Shown: in pieces, positions 60,504 to 64,000 of the stretch | How the letters are laid out: each line of letters opens with the position of its first letter | How positions within the stretch are numbered: position 1 is the first letter of the stretch | Position numbers and translations under genes: made by a program | NCBI GenBank assembly: GCA_965247915.1 | Contig: OZ252048.1 | Coordinates: 310,001-374,000 of the forward strand | DNA: 64,000 bases | From: JAKZRT01 sp965247915 | GTDB lineage: Bacteria; Pseudomonadota; Alphaproteobacteria; Rhodobacterales; Rhodobacteraceae | Direction: 5' to 3' | The notes under the pieces: model-generated | Told to the model about the DNA's origin: nothing | The model's database searches: none | Seen by the model: the letters and a program-made list of their open reading frames with translations, nothing else

Positions 60504-62474
60504 GTGACGAATGCGTCCACTGCGGCCCATGGGCTGACCTCGCTGCCTGCTTTGTTGCAGCGCAACGTGCGCGAGTTCGGCGCCAAGGCGGCGTACCGCG
60601 AGAAAGACCTTGGCATCTGGCAAAGCTGGACCTGGGGCCAGGCCGCGGACGAGATCGAGGCCCTGGCGCTGGGGCTGCTGGCGCTGGGGGCGGCCAAGGG
60701 CGACCACATTGCCGTCATCGGGCGCAACCGGCCCCGGCTTTACTGGGCGATGATCGCCGCCAACCACATTGGTGCGGTGCCGGTGCCGCTTTATGCGGAC
60801 GCGGTGGGCGACGAGATCGCCTATGCGCTGGGCCATTGCAACGCGCGGTTTGTCATTGCCGGCGATCAGGAACAGGTCGACAAGGTGATCGAGGTGCAGG
60901 ACAGCTTGGCCGCTCTGGAGCACATCGTCTATCTCGATCCGCGCGGGATGCGGAAATACGACCATACCCGGCTGACCTCGTATACCGACCTTCAGGACAA
61001 GGGGCGCGCCGCGAAGGGCGCGCTGGGGGCCGAGATGGCGGCGCGGGTAGCGGCCATTCGCCCGGGCGACAAATGCGTGATGATTTATACCTCGGGCACC
61101 ACCGGGCGGCCCAAGGGCGTGGTGCTGAGCAATCGCAATATCATCGAGGCCTCGAAAGCCTCGTCGAAGTTTGACAATCTGGGGCCCGGCGAAGATGTGC
61201 TGGCCTATCTGCCGATGGCCTGGATCGGCGATTTCATTTTCTCCATCGGGCAGGCGATGTGGACCGGGTTCTGCGTGAACTGCCCGGAAAGCGCGGATAC
61301 GATGATGACCGATCTGCGCGAGATCGGGCCGACCTATTACTTTGCGCCGCCGCGGATATTCGAGACCCAGCTGACCCATGTGCTGATCCGGATGGAGGAT
61401 GCGGGGGCGATCAAGCGGTGGCTGTTCAGGGTTTTTTTGGACATCGCCAAACGGGTGGGTCCGGCGCTGTTGGATGGCAGGCCGGTCGGGGCGATGGACC
61501 GGGCGAAATACCGGCTGGGCGAGATGCTGATCTATGGGCCCTTGAAAAACACCCTGGGGCTGAGCCGGGTGCGGGTGGGCTATACGGCCGGCGAGGCCAT
61601 CGGCGGCGAAGTGTTCGAGTTCTACCGGTCGCTGGGGATCAACCTCAAACAGCTTTACGGCCAGACCGAGGCATCGGTGTTCATCACCCAGCAGCGCGAC
61701 GGCGAGGTGCGGCCCGAGACCGTGGGCACGCCGACGCCGGGCGTCGAGCTCAGGATCGGCGCCAATGGCGAAGTGTTTTACCGTTCGCCGGGGTCGTTCG
61801 TTGAATACTACAAGAACCCCGAGAGTACCGCCGATACCAAGGACGCGGACGGCTGGGTGGCGACGGGCGATGCCGGGTTCATCGAGGAGACGAGCGGGCA
61901 TCTCAGGATCATCGACCGGGCCAAGGACGTGGGCAAGATGGCTTCGGGTGCGATGTTCGCGCCCAAGTTTGTCGAGAACAAGCTGAAGTTCTTTCCCAAC
62001 ATTCTTGAGGCGGTGGTGTTTGGGGCCGGTCGTGCGATGTGCACGGCCTTCATCAACATCGACCTGACCGCGGTGGGCAACTGGGCCGAGCGCCACAACA
62101 TCGCTTACGGGTCGTATCAGGAACTGGCCGGGCATCCGGAGGTTTACGAGAAAATCGCGGCGCATGTGCGCGAGGCCAACGAAAGCCTGGCCGGTGACGA
62201 TATGCTGTCGGGCTGCCGGGTCCACCGGTTTTTGATCCTGCACAAGGAACTGGATGCCGATGACGGCGAGTTGACCCGGACCCGTAAAGTGCGCCGCCGG
62301 ATCATCGAGGAAAAATTCGCCGATCTGGTCACCGCGCTTTATAACGGGTCGACCAGCATTTCGACCGTGACCGAAGTGACGTACGAGGACGGGCGCAAGG
62401 GGTCGATTTCGGCGACGCTGCGCATTGCCGATGTTTTGGTGCCCGAGGCCGAACAGAGGGTGGCGGCGGAATGA
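60504..62474 (+). CDS. long-chain fatty acid acyl-CoA ligase (AMP-forming)
   Basis: 656 aa adenylate-forming enzyme. P-loop-like IYTSGTTGRPKGVVLSN (residues about 190), AMP-site YGQTEASVFI, and GWVATGDAGFIEETSG. It activates a carboxylic acid with ATP and CoA. GTG 60504 is the start, with ggagg 5 bases upstream; the open frame to 60381 is rejected. In Rhodobacterales such ligases lead operons with branched-chain amino acid-type ABC transporters, as here. Its end overlaps the next gene (ATGA at 62471). Confidence 0.92.
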   Translation: MTNASTAAHGLTSLPALLQRNVREFGAKAAYREKDLGIWQSWTWGQAADEIEALALGLLALGAAKGDHIAVIGRNRPRLYWAMIAANHIGAVPVPLYADAVGDEIAYALGHCNARFVIAGDQEQVDKVIEVQDSLAALEHIVYLDPRGMRKYDHTRLTSYTDLQDKGRAAKGALGAEMAARVAAIRPGDKCVMIYTSGTTGRPKGVVLSNRNIIEASKASSKFDNLGPGEDVLAYLPMAWIGDFIFSIGQAMWTGFCVNCPESADTMMTDLREIGPTYYFAPPRIFETQLTHVLIRMEDAGAIKRWLFRVFLDIAKRVGPALLDGRPVGAMDRAKYRLGEMLIYGPLKNTLGLSRVRVGYTAGEAIGGEVFEFYRSLGINLKQLYGQTEASVFITQQRDGEVRPETVGTPTPGVELRIGANGEVFYRSPGSFVEYYKNPESTADTKDADGWVATGDAGFIEETSGHLRIIDRAKDVGKMASGAMFAPKFVENKLKFFPNILEAVVFGAGRAMCTAFINIDLTAVGNWAERHNIAYGSYQELAGHPEVYEKIAAHVREANESLAGDDMLSGCRVHRFLILHKELDADDGELTRTRKVRRRIIEEKFADLVTALYNGSTSISTVTEVTYEDGRKGSISATLRIADVLVPEAEQRVAAE

Positions 62475-62475
62475 A
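62462..62475. repeat. 14-bp direct repeat at the operon insertion, left copy
   Basis: ggcggcggaatgaa, ending inside the ATGA stop/start overlap of the ligase and the inserted gene. Identical copy at 63400-63413. It encodes the end of the ligase (AAE-stop). Confidence 0.8.
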
Positions 62476-63412
62476 GAACCGGGCGCCGGAAATCGATGAA
62501 TTCATGACGCTTTTCAAGAGCGTGAAAGAACAGTGTAGGGATAGTCCATCACGGATAGATTTCTTGGTCGAGAACGGCCCGAGGTTTGAGGACCTAACAA
62601 AGGCACTGCACTGGTGCGCGTATACCCTCCGGCTTGCGGAAAGACGGGACCGAGAGCTCTTCATCGAGAATGTTGCACCTGATTTCCGCGCGGCGTGGCG
62701 AGATTTCGAAGGTAGATACGTCGATCTGGTTGACCCAATTCGCCACATCAAGGGCCCTATCATTATCGATGTTGATACTGGGTTTTCTGTCGATGCCACG
62801 AAGCCCAGACGAAAGTCTCGCCAGGAAATATGGGAGGAAAAAGATCAGGTTGCCGAGCGCTTTGCAGAAGGTCTGAGCGATTTGATTAATTCGCAAGTTT
62901 ACCGTCTGGATAATCGGACTGGTAAAGATGGATCTCGCACGGAGGCGGATTGGCAGCAGGTCGAGGGACTTGAAGGGCTTTCCGACTTGGTACGCGGTGG
63001 TCTTGACTTGCGCGGGATTCACCGACGCAGGGCTCTCTGTCCAATATTTCTGCTCCCAATTGAGCTTAGAGATTCCCTGAACGAGCGAAGCTATCCCCAA
63101 CTCCTGCAGAGCACACAGGAAGCTTTTGTTCTCGGAGCCTTCCAGGGTGCTATCGCGCTGTTGCGGGCGAACAAGGACCAGATACTGAAGCGAATCCCGA
63201 AAAAGTACCGATCGGTTGCGTCGTATCCGGACGCACGGGTCGCGGCGACACTCGAACGCCTCAAGAAGCTCGCTGACGATCTATTGCACGGAAACATAGA
63301 TGCGAAAATCGCTTATCCTGAGAATACCATGGAGTTCGAGATCGAATTGATCGAGTTTCTCGGCGCGGTGCGGGCTCTTGTTGAACGCCCAATGAATGAG
63401 GCGGCGGAATGA
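62471..63412 (+). CDS. unrecognised protein inserted in the ligase-livG operon
   Basis: 313 aa, lower in GC than its neighbours. N-terminal helical part (IDEFMTLFKSVKEQCRDSPS), a middle IIIDVDTGFSVDATKPRRKS, and a C-terminal helical domain (GAFQGAIALLRANKDQILKR ending LLHGNIDAKIA) with the feel of DUF4145-type domains of some defence proteins. No membrane segment, no catalytic motif recognised. It starts with ATG in an ATGA overlap with the ligase and ends in an ATGA overlap with livG; both overlaps lie in a 14-bp direct repeat, so it appears to be an insertion that kept operon coupling. Confidence 0.75.
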   Translation: MKNRAPEIDEFMTLFKSVKEQCRDSPSRIDFLVENGPRFEDLTKALHWCAYTLRLAERRDRELFIENVAPDFRAAWRDFEGRYVDLVDPIRHIKGPIIIDVDTGFSVDATKPRRKSRQEIWEEKDQVAERFAEGLSDLINSQVYRLDNRTGKDGSRTEADWQQVEGLEGLSDLVRGGLDLRGIHRRRALCPIFLLPIELRDSLNERSYPQLLQSTQEAFVLGAFQGAIALLRANKDQILKRIPKKYRSVASYPDARVAATLERLKKLADDLLHGNIDAKIAYPENTMEFEIELIEFLGAVRALVERPMNEAAE

Positions 63413-63413
63413 A
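63400..63413. repeat. 14-bp direct repeat at the operon insertion, right copy
   Basis: ggcggcggaatgaa, partner of 62462-62475, at the join of the inserted gene (its last codons read AAE-stop, like the ligase) and livG. The two copies are 938 bp apart. Confidence 0.8.
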
Positions 63414-64000
63414 AGACATGGGCGACAGCTATGTCACCCCCGACGGGCGCACCATCGGCGCTGCGCTGATGGAGATGAAAAATATCACGCTGCGGTTCGG
63501 CGGGGTGACGGCGCTGGAGGATATCTCGTTCGATATCCGCGAGGGCGAGATCCGGGCGATCATCGGGCCCAACGGCGCGGGCAAATCGTCGATGCTGAAC
63601 GTGATCAGCGGGTTTTATCACCTGCAGGAGGGCGAGGTCTGGTTCAAGGGCGCGCGGCGGCCGGTGATGAAGCCGCACTGCGTGGCGCGTCAGGGCATCG
63701 CGCGGACGTTCCAGAACATCGCGCTGTTCGAGGGCATGTCGGTGCTCGACAACGTCATGACCGGGCGTCTGACGCATATGAAAGCGGGGATATTCGCCCA
63801 AGCTTTGTGGTGGGGCAAGGCCGAGAAAGAAGAGATGGCCAACCGGGCGCAGGTCGAGCGGATCATCGATTTTCTGGAAATTCAGAACATCCGCAAAACG
63901 CCGGTGGGCCGCCTGCCCTATGGGTTAAAAAAGCGCGTCGAACTGGCCCGCGCCTTGGCCGCCGAGCCGATGCTGCTCTTGCTCGACGAGCCCATGGCCG
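63409..64000 (+). CDS. LivG-type ABC transporter ATPase, partial
   Basis: First 197 codons; runs off the window. Walker A GPNGAGKSSMLNVISG, Q-loop RTFQNIALFEGM, LivG-type signature LPYGLKKRVELARALA and Walker B LLLLDEP. It belongs to the branched-chain amino acid/amide (HAAT) ATPases. ATG 63409 (MKDMGDSYVTPDG) overlaps the previous stop. With the acyl-CoA ligase it probably forms an uptake-and-activation operon for a carboxylic acid. Confidence 0.9.
   Translation, partial: MKDMGDSYVTPDGRTIGAALMEMKNITLRFGGVTALEDISFDIREGEIRAIIGPNGAGKSSMLNVISGFYHLQEGEVWFKGARRPVMKPHCVARQGIARTFQNIALFEGMSVLDNVMTGRLTHMKAGIFAQALWWGKAEKEEMANRAQVERIIDFLEIQNIRKTPVGRLPYGLKKRVELARALAAEPMLLLLDEPMA

Noticed and set aside
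60357..62243. 628-codon minus-strand open frame inside the acyl-CoA ligase
   Set aside because: Antisense shadow with no family resemblance; the ligase on the plus strand has all its motifs.
1..64000. CRISPR array
   Set aside because: No regularly spaced short direct repeats with unique spacers were seen; repeats found are IS ends, RTX modules or single inverted repeats.
1..64000. tRNA or rRNA genes
   Set aside because: No cloverleaf with a GTTCRANNC T-arm or any rRNA-like stretch was recognised by eye; a covariance-model scan would be decisive.

Overview
The window looks like chromosome of a Rhodobacterales (Roseobacter-type) alphaproteobacterium. It is GC-rich. The core genes fit that group: an AsnC-type regulator divergent from a short PutA, a DUF2794 protein, an LpcC/LpsB-like LPS mannosyltransferase, an acyl-CoA ligase directly before a livG-type ABC ATPase, and a DinB with an N-terminal zinc ribbon. 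Family assignments come from reading motifs by eye; no database search was run.

Layout. (1) 1-3292: start of an IlvD/Edd dehydratase running off the left edge, then a large RTX protein. (2) 3310-31493: a capsule/exopolysaccharide locus (kpsE, kpsT, kpsM, glycosyltransferases, a sulfotransferase and a 1055-aa RgpF/WsaF-like fusion) that is heavily damaged. kpsT is split by a 17.9-kb insertion, kpsM has an in-frame internal deletion, the sulfotransferase is partly duplicated around an IS630 fragment, and a GT2-GT4 gene carries two frameshifts. (3) 3803-21707, inside kpsT: a composite-transposon-like structure bounded by direct copies of an IS5/IS903-type element and by a 9-bp duplication (cccgcaatc). 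Its cargo is a leftward operon (transaldolase, zinc alcohol dehydrogenase, phosphonatase-like HAD hydrolase, TIM-barrel isomerase, aldo/keto reductase), a remnant resembling phosphonoacetate hydrolase, a LysR regulator, and a complete peptide-type ABC importer. The right IS copy is itself broken by an IS1380 element, a sugar-ABC ATPase fragment and an IS630 element. (4) 31668-37990: an ImmA/IrrE-DUF4411 toxin-antitoxin pair split by an IS630 element, then IS3, a second copy of the same IS630, and IS1595.

(5) 38279-57542: ordinary chromosome: DUF2794, NlpC/P60 peptidase, M17 aminopeptidase, carbonic anhydrase, aspartate-semialdehyde dehydrogenase, LPS mannosyltransferase, putR/putA, an rfbD-manB-rfbA sugar-nucleotide operon, a Kef antiporter, a TerC-family membrane protein and dinB. 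(6) 57698-58934: an AT-richer SocA/Panacea-type antitoxin with an overlapping, unrecognised partner (possibly SocB-like). (7) 59315-64000: a perfect 23-bp inverted repeat, a ParB-like protein, and an acyl-CoA ligase/livG operon. An unrecognised gene appears to have been inserted in that operon between a 14-bp direct repeat, so that both ATGA stop/start overlaps are kept.

How the genes fit together. The capsule locus would have built and exported a decorated polysaccharide, but as read it cannot export it. The mobile cargo supplies a self-contained uptake and catabolic module, most plausibly for phosphonate or phosphorylated/sugar-like compounds. Several frameshifts and the indel-rich duplication near 25.4 kb could be assembly or base-calling errors and should be separated from real decay.
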